Positions 36,901-45,868 are shown, counted from the first letter of the stretch. The stretch is 64,000 nucleotides of DNA from Arabidopsis thaliana (GCF_000001735.4 NC_003076.8:1922001-1986000), one strand, 5' to 3'. Notes: generated by a model not told the origin, from the sequence alone. Program-made: numbers and translations.

Positions 36901-37051
36901 TCTGTCTGAGATGCTGGATAAGGGTATTGCTCCAAGCACTATCAATTTCCGAACAGTTTTCTACGGGTTAAACAGAGAAGGCAAGCATGATCTTGCCCGG
37001 ATTGCTCTACAGAAGAAATCGGCTTTAGTAGCACAGCGAACGGTATCTTAG
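33959..37051 (+). CDS. P-type pentatricopeptide repeat protein, internally duplicated
   Basis: An intronless 1030-residue organellar RNA-binding protein. The N-terminus (about 1-50) is basic with Arg, Phe and Ser and few acids, consistent with a mitochondrial presequence. The protein consists of two related modules, about residues 145-550 and 635-1030. Each opens with a helical lead-in (F-x-PE-I/L-V-x-x-VL, then LRFFxWV and a G-F/Y-x-H box) followed by about ten 35-residue PPR motifs. The two align at a constant offset of 490 residues through the first five or so repeats, then at 456, so one repeat is missing in the second module. No DYW or E domain is present, making it a P-class protein. 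The stop codon lies inside a 14-bp tandem repeat. The RNA target is unknown. Confidence 0.93.
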   Translation: MKALFRFKSCLFDPTRRRNQLVSFSGFSKSSKSNKTRETTTTSKIQAEATAITSLFNEITEILGTDVVKLDETTRLRSHVSGAVSDNGVSVSCTEGVRQNAAMGFSGEDEKAQKVLHEEVDFSPVVHEITSVVRGDDVLVSMEDRLEKLSFRFEPEIVENVLKRCFKVPHLAMRFFNWVKQKDGFSHRVGIYNTMLSIAGEARNLDMVDELVSEMEKNGCDKDIRTWTILISVYGKAKKIGKGLLVFEKMRKSGFELDATAYNIMIRSLCIAGRGDLALEFYKEMMEKGITFGLRTYKMLLDCIAKSEKVDVVQSIADDMVRICEISEHDAFGYLLKSFCVSGKIKEALELIRELKNKEMCLDAKYFEILVKGLCRANRMVDALEIVDIMKRRKLDDSNVYGIIISGYLRQNDVSKALEQFEVIKKSGRPPRVSTYTEIMQHLFKLKQFEKGCNLFNEMIENGIEPDSVAITAVVAGHLGQNRVAEAWKVFSSMEEKGIKPTWKSYSIFVKELCRSSRYDEIIKIFNQMHASKIVIRDDIFSWVISSMEKNGEKEKIHLIKEIQKRSNSYCDELNGSGKAEFSQEEELVDDYNCPQLVQQSALPPALSAVDKMDVQEICRVLSSSRDWERTQEALEKSTVQFTPELVVEVLRHAKIQGNAVLRFFSWVGKRNGYKHNSEAYNMSIKVAGCGKDFKQMRSLFYEMRRQGCLITQDTWAIMIMQYGRTGLTNIAIRTFKEMKDMGLIPSSSTFKCLITVLCEKKGRNVEEATRTFREMIRSGFVPDRELVQDYLGCLCEVGNTKDAKSCLDSLGKIGFPVTVAYSIYIRALCRIGKLEEALSELASFEGERSLLDQYTYGSIVHGLLQRGDLQKALDKVNSMKEIGTKPGVHVYTSLIVYFFKEKQLEKVLETCQKMEGESCEPSVVTYTAMICGYMSLGKVEEAWNAFRNMEERGTSPDFKTYSKFINCLCQACKSEDALKLLSEMLDKGIAPSTINFRTVFYGLNREGKHDLARIALQKKSALVAQRTVS

Positions 37052-37076
37052 ATACCGTATCTTAGATACCGTATCT
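37043..37076 (+). repeat. 14-bp tandem repeat containing the PPR stop codon
   Basis: The unit GTATCTTAGATACC occurs twice with a partial third copy (37043, 37057, 37071). Each unit is itself a near palindrome (GGTATC/GATACC). The PPR stop TAG at 37049-37051 is inside the first unit. Confidence 0.9.
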
Positions 37077-37165
37077 GCATGACTATCACTGACATATCAC
37101 TGTAATTCTGTATCCATGGGAAGAAACTCATGCAAATTGATTCAAAGCAAATCTTTTTCTAAGCA

Positions 37166-37253
37166 ACGAAATCTGTAAATGCTCTATTACAAAGTCCTCT
37201 TTCTGTCTGTTAACAATTCAAAAAGTAAGAGCTATATTTTAAGAAACGAGGAG
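37166..37253 (-). pseudogene. Deletion remnant of a tandem HSCB duplicate
   Basis: Two separate pieces of the HSCB gene are found fused here. ACGAAATCTGTAAAT followed by a CTC-TATTACAAA stretch and GTCCTCT matches 37536-37583 in the HSCB 3' region. The adjoining 37201-37253 matches 38451-38503, the end of HSCB intron 2 with the first bases of exon 3, at about 45 of 53 positions by eye. Order and orientation fit a tandem copy of the gene's 3' half that lost its centre. Confidence 0.6.
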
Positions 37254-37472
37254 AACAAGTAACAATTGATTCTAATCAGTGGTTTTAGCAAGTCTTTACA
37301 CTTACAGTAGAAGCTCAACTAAAAAGTAGTAAGTTGAGAATCTCAAAATTATAATAACTCTTTACACGAGTAGAAAGATTTAGTGGGAATTCAGTCATTC
37401 ACCTACACTAGGAGCTATGCCTGACTTCTCTTTGGGGATTTTTGAGAATACATGGGAATATTCTAGGAATCG

Positions 37473-37526
37473 AGCCCATAAACAGCCCATAAACAGCCCA
37501 TAAGTGAAACCCATAAATCGAGCCCA
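37473..37526. repeat. Short tandem array of an 11-bp AGCCCA unit
   Basis: AGCCCA recurs at 37473, 37484 and 37495 with an exact 11-bp period (AGCCCATAAAC), and again at 37521 after a degenerate unit. On the minus strand each reads TGGGCT, a site II promoter motif, but no gene start is near; the array falls in the HSCB 3' region. Confidence 0.8.
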
Positions 37527-37718
37527 TGAACAGATACGAAATCTGTAAATCCTCTTATTACAAATACAGAGTCCTCTGTTCTATATAACTAAACTAAAAC
37601 ATGTAGCTAAGATACTTTCAGTTATGAGCCATGATCTGTTCCTTTCAAATGTGACCCGTAAAGCTATAAGGCAAACATAAAAAAAAACGTGTTCGTTTTT
37701 AAGGGAGGACTAATTGCC

Positions 37719-39132
37719 TCATAGCTTCTTCAAAATTTCTTCGCAGGCTCGCTCGTAATAAGTCATTCTCTGTATACATTTTACAGCATCATCAAACTTC
37801 TGGCTTTCAAACGCTTCGACGAAAGAGTCAGACCATTGCTTTAGTTTCTCTTGTACCTTGAGAAAAACAACAAAATCGCATTGGTTAGATCAGTTTGGCA
37901 TATTCAACCGATGCCCAGAGCTACAGATTTTAAGGTGTTTGGAAAGCTAACGGAAAGAAAGACCATTTGAAGGAAGCTAGCTCAATCAGGAATTTTCAAG
38001 GTACCTGGGATCGGATCTGGTTTAACGATGTTGAATCATCTGCTTCTGATATGGCCTCTCTGAGTTCCATAATCTGACACCATTTTCAATGAATATAACT
38101 AAGTGAAAATGTGTTTATTTATGGCAGACATGTATCTGCACCTTTACGGTAGAAGAAAAAGTCTCACAAACTAATATATGGCATCAAGACTAATCTTTGG
38201 CAAGTACATTCACTTACCTCCATTAACAATGTTGGGTCTGTTATTGTTTCTTCTTCATTGACATTTACACCATTCAGCTTCATCTACATAATCAAATAGT
38301 TTCAGGAAAACTTGCAGCTTTGGAGAATCCTCAAAAACGTAATGACGAAAGTTAAGAAGAGCTTACGATATACATTGCTCTCGACAGCCGCTTTGTTAAT
38401 GTCCGGCACGCTTCAGTCACCTTTGCAGACTGCTCGGCTGCGTAGTCTCGTTCTTTCTGTTAACAATTCAAAACACAAGAGCTAATTTTTAAGAACAGAG
38501 GAGTAATAAACATTGCGTCCCATAGTAAAAGAGAATCCAGAAACAAAGAGACCTTAGATTTGTTATGAACTAAATCAGGATGTAGCTTCTTTTGCCAATC
38601 TTTGTACTTGCCTTCAAGGCTTCCAGGATCTATCTCATACTTCTTCTCCCTATATAGACACAACAAGTTATTGAAAATTCAAAACCCAATTCAAAGGTCT
38701 CATCTTTTGCATCAATTCAACTAAAAGTTTCAATCTTTCTATCATTTCTCCTCAGCCCAACAAAACAGGAATCCACATTATTATCATGGTTCTCCTCAAA
38801 CCCTAGATTCTAATCAACTCGTTACACACTTACAGGCCAAAAATCTGAAAATAGTCGACGGAGTCATCAACAGGTTGAATGCTACGGCATGAGTTACAGA
38901 ACAAAAAGGCAGCTTTCTCGCCACAGTTCCAGCATCCGGCGCCAGATTCCGAGCAGAAAACTCTCCCGGAGAATCGGAGTCGTCCCTCAGCTGAAGAATG
39001 ATGTTGCAGAGATTCGCGAGGCAATTGGGTTTGTGATTGAATCGTCGCGAGTGAATTACACTGGTTAGTTGAAGGATAGGTCCGTCTAATAAGGGTGGAG
39101 ATGGAAGCCACCATCGTCTTCGTTTTCTTCAT
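37719..39132 (-). CDS. HSCB: Iron-sulfur cluster co-chaperone HSCB (HSC20/Jac1 type)
   Basis: A J-domain protein that delivers ISU scaffold proteins to HSP70 for Fe-S cluster transfer; in Arabidopsis it is reported in mitochondria and cytosol. Six coding exons (39132-38834, 38649-38553, 38456-38367, 38283-38218, 38073-38005, 37856-37719) give 252 residues. A targeting-type N-terminus (about 1-45) is followed by a four-Cys zinc-binding motif (C67, C70, C79, C82), as in animal HSCB. Then comes the J domain with HPD at 123-125 (KKLHPDLVH) and the C-terminal HscB helical domain that contacts ISU. A second in-frame ATG at residue 7 could start a near-identical protein. The gene is divergent from the chimeric CCCH-RING gene, with 388 bp between start codons. 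A shrunken duplicate of its 3' half lies downstream. Confidence 0.93.
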
Positions 39133-39520
39133 TACGGGATCAGGAGAGGTTTTGGCTCTGGAGAGATCGTCGTGTATCGATTACTACTACTACTTGTCCC
39201 TAATCGAACCAGACCGAGTAAATTGGTTTAGTGTTACAAGACCAAAACCAGATATTTATCTTATCGTACCAGACCGAGTAAATTCGCCGCTTATCGCCTC
39301 CGACCCGGACGGTGAATCGGAATACCTTCTGGGTTACCGGGTCAACCGGGTCACTGGGTAAGGTTTCGTTTTCTTCTCCTCCAATTCTCATTTCATCTTC
39401 AGATTTCTTCATCGATTAGGGTTTAGGAACCTTGTCATCGGAAATCATTTCTTGTCTTTGTTTGTTATTCGAAGCTTCTCCTGCTTATTTGATACATATT
39501 CTCTCTTCCAGTTACTCTAC
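39133..39520. promoter_or_regulatory. Shared bidirectional region between HSCB and the chimeric CCCH-RING gene
   Basis: Only 388 bp separate the two start codons. The segment is a mosaic: a 24-nt block around ACCAGACCGAGTAAATT occurs twice with a 60-bp offset (39201 and 39261), pieces copied from the UBA2 upstream region lie at 39233-39263 and 39280-39303, and a UBA2-derived leader intron is predicted at 39358-39511 (donor GTAAGG, acceptor CTTCCAG). A sequence unique to this locus (about 39304-39360) lies just before the intron. No clear TATA box is visible on the plus strand. Confidence 0.6.
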
Positions 39521-39709
39521 ATGGAACCATTCGTTGTTAAGGAGAACATCGTCGCATCCGCTTCTTCGCCGATGAAGAAGCGACGGATCGATCACACTGA
39601 GTCAGCTGATGGTTCTGCGATTAACGCTTCTAACTCTAGTAGCATCGGTGGTAACGATACGGTGATGAACATGGCGGAGTTTGGTAACGACAACTCCAAC
39701 AATCAGGAG
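39233..39709 (+). repeat. Copy of the UBA2 5' end (leader, leader intron, first 63 codons)
   Basis: This block matches 47831-48445 at the start of UBA2 in order and orientation. The coding part (39521-39709 against 48239-48445) differs by about four substitutions in 189 nt plus an 18-nt indel, counted by eye. The leader is more diverged and lacks about 165 nt of the UBA2 sequence. Similarity ends abruptly at the CAGGAG at 39704-39709. Confidence 0.9.
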
Positions 39710-40870
39710 TCTCAACAAGGTTACATATACTACTTCCTTGTATCTCAATTCTAGTTGTTGCCTCATTGAGATTTTTTCTTCTTCTTCGTTGTTAGCTAGA
39801 AATTTTCATTTACACTAATCAAATCATTGTTCTGTTTCAGTTTGCACTTTCTTCAAGAAGCCAACGAAAAGTAAAAACATAAGGAAAAGAACCATTGACG
39901 CTGATGAAGAAGACGGAGATTCGAAAAGCGAAAGCTCTATTTTACAAAATCTAAAGAAAGTTGCAAAACCCGATAGCAACTTGTACTTTTCTTCTGGACC
40001 ATCTACTAGAACGAGTGGAGCTCCTGAGAGACCCGTTTTTCACTACGATTCATCCAAGGAAATCCAGGTTCAGAACGACAGTGGAGCAACAGCGACCCTT
40101 GAAACTGAAACCGACTTCAATCAAGACGCTCGAGCTATCCGTGAAAGAGTTCTTAAAAAAGCAGACCATGCATTGAAGGGGAATAAGAAAAAGGCTTCAG
40201 ATGAGAAGCTGTACAAAGGAATTCATGGATATACAGATCACAAAGCTGGGTTTAGAAGAGAACAAACAATCTCGAGCGAGAAAGCTGGAGGCTCACACGG
40301 GCCTTTAAGAGCTTCTGCTCACATCAGAGTATCGGCTAGATTCGATTACCAGCCAGACATTTGCAAGGATTACAAGGAAACCGGATACTGTGGATATGGA
40401 GATTCGTGTAAGTTCTTGCATGACCGTGGGGATTACAAGCCGGGATGGCAGATAGAGAAAGAGTGGGAAGAGGCAGAGAAAGTTAGGAAGAGAAATAAAG
40501 CTATGGGAGTTGAGGATGACGATGATGAGGCTGACAAGGATAGCGACGAAGACGAAAATGCATTGCCCTTTGCTTGCTTCATTTGCAGGGAGCCTTTTCT
40601 TGATCCAGTTGTCACCAAATGCAAGCATTACTTCTGTGAGCATTGTGCTTTAAAGGTATGATCATAACTTAAATCACAATTACGAGTCTGTTTTTTTTTT
40701 TGGTTGTGAAGAAATACTAATGAGTTTTGTTTAATGTAATGATGCAGCATCACACGAAGAACAAGAAATGCTTTGTGTGTAACCAACCAACAATGGGGAT
40801 TTTCAATGCAGCACATGAGATCAAGAAGAGAATGGCTGAAGAACGGAGTAAAGCTGAACAAGGATTGTGA
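39521..40870 (+). CDS. Chimeric CCCH-RING zinc-finger protein (RNF113/Cwc24-like body with UBA2 N-terminus)
   Basis: Three coding exons (39521-39719, 39841-40655, 40748-40870) give 378 residues. From about residue 67 the protein is a standard RNF113A/Cwc24 homologue, a spliceosome-associated factor with ubiquitin-ligase-type [21 protein letters not shown], a CCCH finger (C241, C250, C256, H260), an acidic linker, and a C3HC4 RING from C312 (CFIC...CKHYFCEHC...CFVC). Residues 1-63 instead equal the N-terminus of UBA2, including its KKRR nuclear-type signal. The leader intron and part of the leader are also UBA2-derived. Both introns inside the gene argue against a retrocopy. A conventional paralogue on chromosome 1 (AT1G01350, from memory) is the likely donor of the body. 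No disabling mutation is seen, and all zinc ligands are present. Expression is unproven from sequence. Confidence 0.92.
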
Positions 40871-41579
40871 AGTCCTTCTTTCACAGGACAAAAAGGCAAA
40901 AACTATACATTTGATTATTTGCTTGAGGAAAGCTTTTTGTTTTGTTGTACTCACTGGCCTATATACTGTATATTCGGATGACGATGGTTGTTTCAAACTG
41001 ATTAACTTTTAAATTTAAACAAACTGAAAAAGTTTTGGAGTCAACTTCCTAGTAAGTCATCGTCAGAATTTAAGTCGTCAAACTCAATATTCTTAAACAT
41101 TCTGGTAAGTAGAGCTTGCAACATAGTTTGGGTCTTCTCAGTATGAATCCAAAAATCTTTCAAATGACTTGTTTAATAATAACACTAAAACATTCTACAC
41201 AATCTCCAAACAGAGACGGAAACTAAAACACTAACTACGGAGTCCTCGTCCTCGTCCTCTAATATATTTGGCTTTACCAAAAAGAGATGCACAATGTTTC
41301 TTCATAAGTTTTGCAAACTCCTTCCTCAGTCCACCACCCTCTCTCCCCCAGCAGGAGTTGTGAAATCATAAGAAACAAAGAGATGTGTACAACAACAGAA
41401 ACAATCTATTATCATTTATCACCATAATCTTCCACGGTATTGGTAAACAATCCACAACCTAGAACTGGTAATCATCTATGCACATACAATTAAAGTTCTT
41501 TGATGCACCAGAAACAAACAATCCACAACCTTTTGTAGATCACTTGTTTGCATCAACAGTGGAATCAAGCATAGTTTCA
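40871..41579. other. Convergent spacer after the CCCH-RING gene
   Basis: 3' regions of the CCCH-RING gene (plus) and the thioredoxin-like gene (minus). AT-rich with short frames only; nothing else recognised. Confidence 0.6.
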
Positions 41580-42254
41580 CTACTTAGATGGTGGTCGCTT
41601 CATCTTGAGAAGATGAGAGATACCGGCGATGACATGAGCACGACTACTTGGAACTCCTGTCTTGGCCAAAGCTTGTCCATTTTTGTCCAACAAAACGAAG
41701 CAAGGAACATACTTTACGTCATAGTGGAGAAGCTGCATTTTAGACAAACAGAGAGATGCATTTTTGAGAAAAAGCTCTGTAATTTGGGAGAAGAGAGAGA
41801 TAACTAATATTTATGATACCTCAGGAAACCATTTCTCATTCTCTGCGTCTGCCATTGTAATGCTGAGCCAATTTGAATTCCTTTTCTCTACCTCTAAAAC
41901 AAATTTGAGCAAAGAATTGCAGAGTCTGCATTTGTGTGAGTAAAATTCAAGAACCGTAGCTTCTTTCTGGCTAGCTAAAGCAGCTGCAAAAGCCCTCTGC
42001 TCTGCTTCTCCTTGCTCACTACTGCTTAAAGGCTTCTTCTTTGGTCTGAAATTGGGGTTTTGGCCAAATGAAGTCAAAGAGCTGAGAGCAATGGAGCCAA
42101 TAGTTTGCATAGATCTGAAGAGCCACGGTCCTTGAAAGTCGCAGACGCTTGAAGAGGATTTGGGTTGTTTGTTTGAATCCCATGGCCATTTCAAGCAAAA
42201 GAATGGATCTTTTGAAGTAGAAGAGCTCGTAGTAGTAACCTTTGATTCCATCAA
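41580..42254 (-). CDS. Thioredoxin-fold protein with a CRLC active-site motif
   Basis: Two coding exons (42254-41820, 41732-41580) give 195 residues. The N-terminal half is Ser/Lys-rich with a weak hydrophobic patch and may be an organelle-targeting region. From about residue 90 a thioredoxin-like fold is apparent: [20 protein letters not shown] places a C-x-x-C pair at the usual position after the first beta strand, and [13 protein letters not shown] in exon 2 carries the cis-Pro region. The canonical WCGPC is replaced by KCRLC, so redox potential or function may differ from ordinary thioredoxins. Two consecutive ATG codons (42254 and 42251) open the frame; either start gives nearly the same protein. 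Substrates are unknown. Confidence 0.85.
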
Positions 42255-42640
42255 AACGCCTTTCGACTAGAATTCCACAGAAACGGTGCGATGATTGCGA
42301 GAGAAGAGAAACGACGAGATCGAGAAATTTGGGGATTTGAAAGAAAAAGGAAATTAGGGTTTTAGGTTTCAAATTTGGGTATGAAACCAAACCGAATTGA
42401 GAAATCAAACCAACCATAACCCAAAGATTCGGTTTATTCTTTATTTTTGGCTAGAAGCAAAAATGTAGGAGGAACTAGTTTCGCCAAATATGATAAATTT
42501 TATCGAACAAAACAAGTTTTACAAAAATAATCAACAAACTTTATACATGGATCATGCAACTGAGAAGAAGAAACTTCCAAGTGAAAAAAAAAAATCCAAC
42601 TTACAAAACTCTTGCAAGTAAATGAAAACTTTGGCTTCCT
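42255..42640. other. Spacer between two minus-strand genes
   Basis: Promoter of the thioredoxin-like gene (left) and 3' region of the START-like gene (right); AT-rich, nothing further seen. Confidence 0.55.
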
Positions 42641-44807
42641 TCAAAGCCAAGACCTGAAAGCAAAGCAGCGAGCTTTACGTTTTCTCTGCAAGCTCGAGTT
42701 CTTACCTTTGTTTAACATGCCCTGATTTTGTCCCGTATCCTCTTCTCTCTTCTCTTCTTCACTGAAATCGCTTGATGACTCTTGTGTTTGAGGAACACTT
42801 TCAATGTTCTCTAATACACTCACTTGTTTTGCCTGATCATCTGCTCTATTTGGCGACAATTCCTCAGTTTCTGGGACTGGCGTTATATTTCTAACCATGA
42901 ATATTACTCTATCTAGAGTCCCTAAAGCTTGTTCTACCTCTGGACTGACGCAAAACCGTCTTCTCATATCCACATGAGTCTTGGCAATTTCATTTCCATC
43001 CTCTGAATAAACACTTTCCTCAGATTCTTCTTCTTCCTCAATCTCGGGAACAGTTCTTCTGCAATGGACAGGTTTATTTACACTAGCATCTCCATTATTC
43101 TCGTGTTCGTGCTTTGGCAAAGTAACGCCATTTACTTCATTGGTTTCCAACTTTGGTTCTTCCTCGACTGCTTCATCAGTTGAATATAGAGCTCGACGTA
43201 TCTTAGTATACAAAGGATCAGTTAAAGCTCTACTGTAATCTTCATCAAATTTAGCTACGGAAGCAACTGACTGTTACATTCAAATACGGAAACATATTAT
43301 CACTCAAGTACCTACCTGACATTAAAACAAACAAAATCATAAAACCAGATTGTCTGACCTTTTTATATAGTCTGAAACCGTTGCCGATCAGCTGCCTAGA
43401 TATAAAATTCATAAGAGATGGTGGCATCAAGTCCAGCTTTATATCCATATCCCCTATCGTTCTACAAAATTAGACAAGAGCTGTATTTTAAGCTTCATAA
43501 CCAAAGACAACTAACAAGTTGCAATACTACAATGATCACTAACCTGAAGTAACTCCTCTGTGGAGTAACCTTTTGTAAAACAAATCCGCCTACGAGATCC
43601 ATCCTCACTGCATCCGGTGATTCAGGTATGATGATGTCCGTAGAGGAAACTCCAATGCTATTTAAATCAGAGATCTAAAAGTTGCAAACAAAAATTATCA
43701 CGAATAATGTCAAATTATTATACCAAGGATCATAAGATGAATTGATTTTGCTTTACCGTGTTCAGAAGGATGACGACTAAGCCATCTTTAAAGTATTCAA
43801 AAGAGAAATAGTGCAGAATCATCTCTCTTTCCGTCAATGGCCATGGTACCTTCATCCTTTCTTCCCATAATATAAAATGCATAGATTAGCTTCATAAGAT
43901 TACATAAAACCCCAAAAACAAACTTCATCCTTGTTTTCAATATGGACAAACCTTGCTAAACAAATTTGTTCACCGACCCCGACCTTTTGCAAGCATGTGC
44001 TTTTTAAGATCCTGAATGGAGGAAACGCATATTGTGGCCACCTATAAACAACACTTTTAGAGTAAACATTCATCCAACCAGAAACGAGATCCTGTTGTTC
44101 ACAATCCAAGATCTTTACCATTTCTTGTAGAGAGTTGATTCCCACGATACGCATAAACCTGCATCATAATTCATAAGTCCAGTAAACATCAACTGCAGTA
44201 ATCATTGTTTAAACTTTGATTCTGCTGTCTCGATTCTAATAAGAGAAAAACTTACATTCGTGGATAGGACCATCCATGTAACCTTCAACGAGCAATGTGT
44301 GAAAAGGACTTCCATCGAGTCCTTCACGGTACATAACACGGCAATCTTCAAGATCATGTTTCAACTGTAAAACAAACACTTTTTTGCTACATCGTTACAA
44401 TCCAAGATCATTGGTCGAAACAATAAGAACAAAAATGGATATGTCTCTGAAGTTCAAAACAAAAAAAAACATACTTTCCAATCACCATCGTTGGTTAATT
44501 TAGAAACTTGATGATCAGTCATGGAAACACTCCTAAGCTTGCTAAGTAACTTGGATACATCATCTGTTCTTTTATCCAATATATTCTCATCACACTCTAC
44601 AAAATCCATCAAACCAAAATCTATTAACATAACAGTAAACTCCAAAAAGTAAAAATCCAAAAGCAAAATTTCAGATTTCAGAAAAACAAAACCTTCAAGC
44701 TGGTTTCTGAGAAGAGATTTGAGAGTCTCGTGATTAGTGAGTTCAGGAGAAGATAAGGTCTTGTCTAATTTGTCTCTATAACCACAGATCTCTCGTTTCT
44801 TCTGCAT
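42641..44807 (-). CDS. START/polyketide-cyclase-like lipid-transport protein
   Basis: Nine coding exons on the minus strand (44807-44693, 44596-44475, 44364-44256, 44158-44119, 44041-43952, 43856-43757, 43674-43544, 43461-43359, 43270-42641) join in phase to 479 residues. The middle (about 80-270) is a START/Bet v1-like helix-grip domain. The diagnostic CLCVSWESTLYKKWWPQY is created only when the 77-nt intron 44118-44042 is removed; leaving it in gives a stop. A second family motif, MKVPWPLTEREMILHYF, follows. The last 210 codons form a low-complexity acidic tail with few features, ending in a basic KRKARCFAFRSWL. Family members are plant-specific; ligand and location are unknown. The start is the first ATG in the opening exon; a leader intron upstream is possible. 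Confidence 0.85.
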
Positions 44808-45868
44808 AATCTCAAGCTTCCACCTTAAAACAAAGACCAATCCACAAAATCAGTGATAAGAATCAAAACCCCCCAGAAGAAAATCTTATAAAAAATTTAT
44901 GATCTGATCAAAATTTACAGAGAAAAGAGAAAAAGAGGATTAGCACAGAAAGTCACAACCTTACGGAGTTGTAGAAAGCTGATTTTTTTAGCTACGAGGA
45001 CAAAAACGTGACCGACAAGACGGAGAAAGATGGTGAGAACTTTTTTGCACTAATTATTTTATCTCGAGTGAAATCAAATCGGGTACGATTCCAGGTAAAG
45101 TCGGAGTTTCCAATAAAGGAAGGAGATGAGATGATGCGTAGTGACAAGATTAATGGTGAGATTAAACACAAGCTTAGTTGAGAAAAAGATAGGGTTTAAA
45201 GGGTGACAGACGGATAAGTGTCGGTGTCAGAAGAAGGAAGACAGGTGGGAAGATCTATCTCTCTGCGCCTCTTGATCACATAACTTCACTCTTCTTTGTT
45301 TCTTTCTTTTTATAAATTACAGACAGAACAAATATAGTCATAAATAGGAAGGTGATGCTATTACAGTTGAAACCTGAATATCTTTGGGGGTCCTCTTGTC
45401 TTAAATTTGGCATCTCTCCTTCATTATTAAATTAGTGTCTCTCTTACACTTTGGTGAGCTTAAACAGGAGTATAATTTGTAAGTGTTGGAATGAGTGGAA
45501 TATTCAATTTATTCCATTCAACTTAAATGGTTATATTTGATTCCACCAAATTTTATCTTTCTAATTACACACATCCATTTGCACTCTTGTTCTTAGCAAA
45601 ACAAAATTGTTCTAATCTTTAGCCAAAACCAGACCTAAATCAAACCAGCACAAAATCTCAGTTATATCAGAAAAAGCAGAACCAACATATAGTTTGTTTC
45701 ATACACAATGTCGAACGTTAAAGAATCTGAAACTGTTCACTTTTTGTTTAGTGATTGTTGATTGTCACATCAAACAACTTACAAAGGATCACTTTGATTC
45801 AGGTACAAAGTCATTTCCATCAAAAGAACCAAAAAAAAAAAGAAGCAATCACAGAGATAAGTAGTAAA
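44808..45868. other. Spacer upstream of the START-like gene
   Basis: The left part is the 5' leader and promoter of the START-like gene; the right part is the 3' region of the next minus-strand gene. AT-rich centre; no gene or repeat recognised. Confidence 0.55.

Larger units (their letters stand above)
37052..37718. other. Convergent spacer between PPR and HSCB with repeat remnants
   Basis: Between two gene 3' ends. It holds a shrunken duplicate of HSCB sequence (37166-37253) and an 11-bp tandem array of AGCCCATAAAC (about 37473-37526). No gene. Confidence 0.7.

Noticed and set aside
39521-40870. Chimeric CCCH-RING gene as a processed retrocopy
   Set aside because: It keeps introns at 39720-39840 and 40656-40747 and a leader intron, and has no poly(A) tract at its end.
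43900-44154. Continuous 84-codon frame through 44042-44118 in the START-like gene
   Set aside because: Using it requires an impossible acceptor and breaks the SWE-x-x-LYKKWWPQY family motif; removing the 77-nt intron restores both motif and phase.
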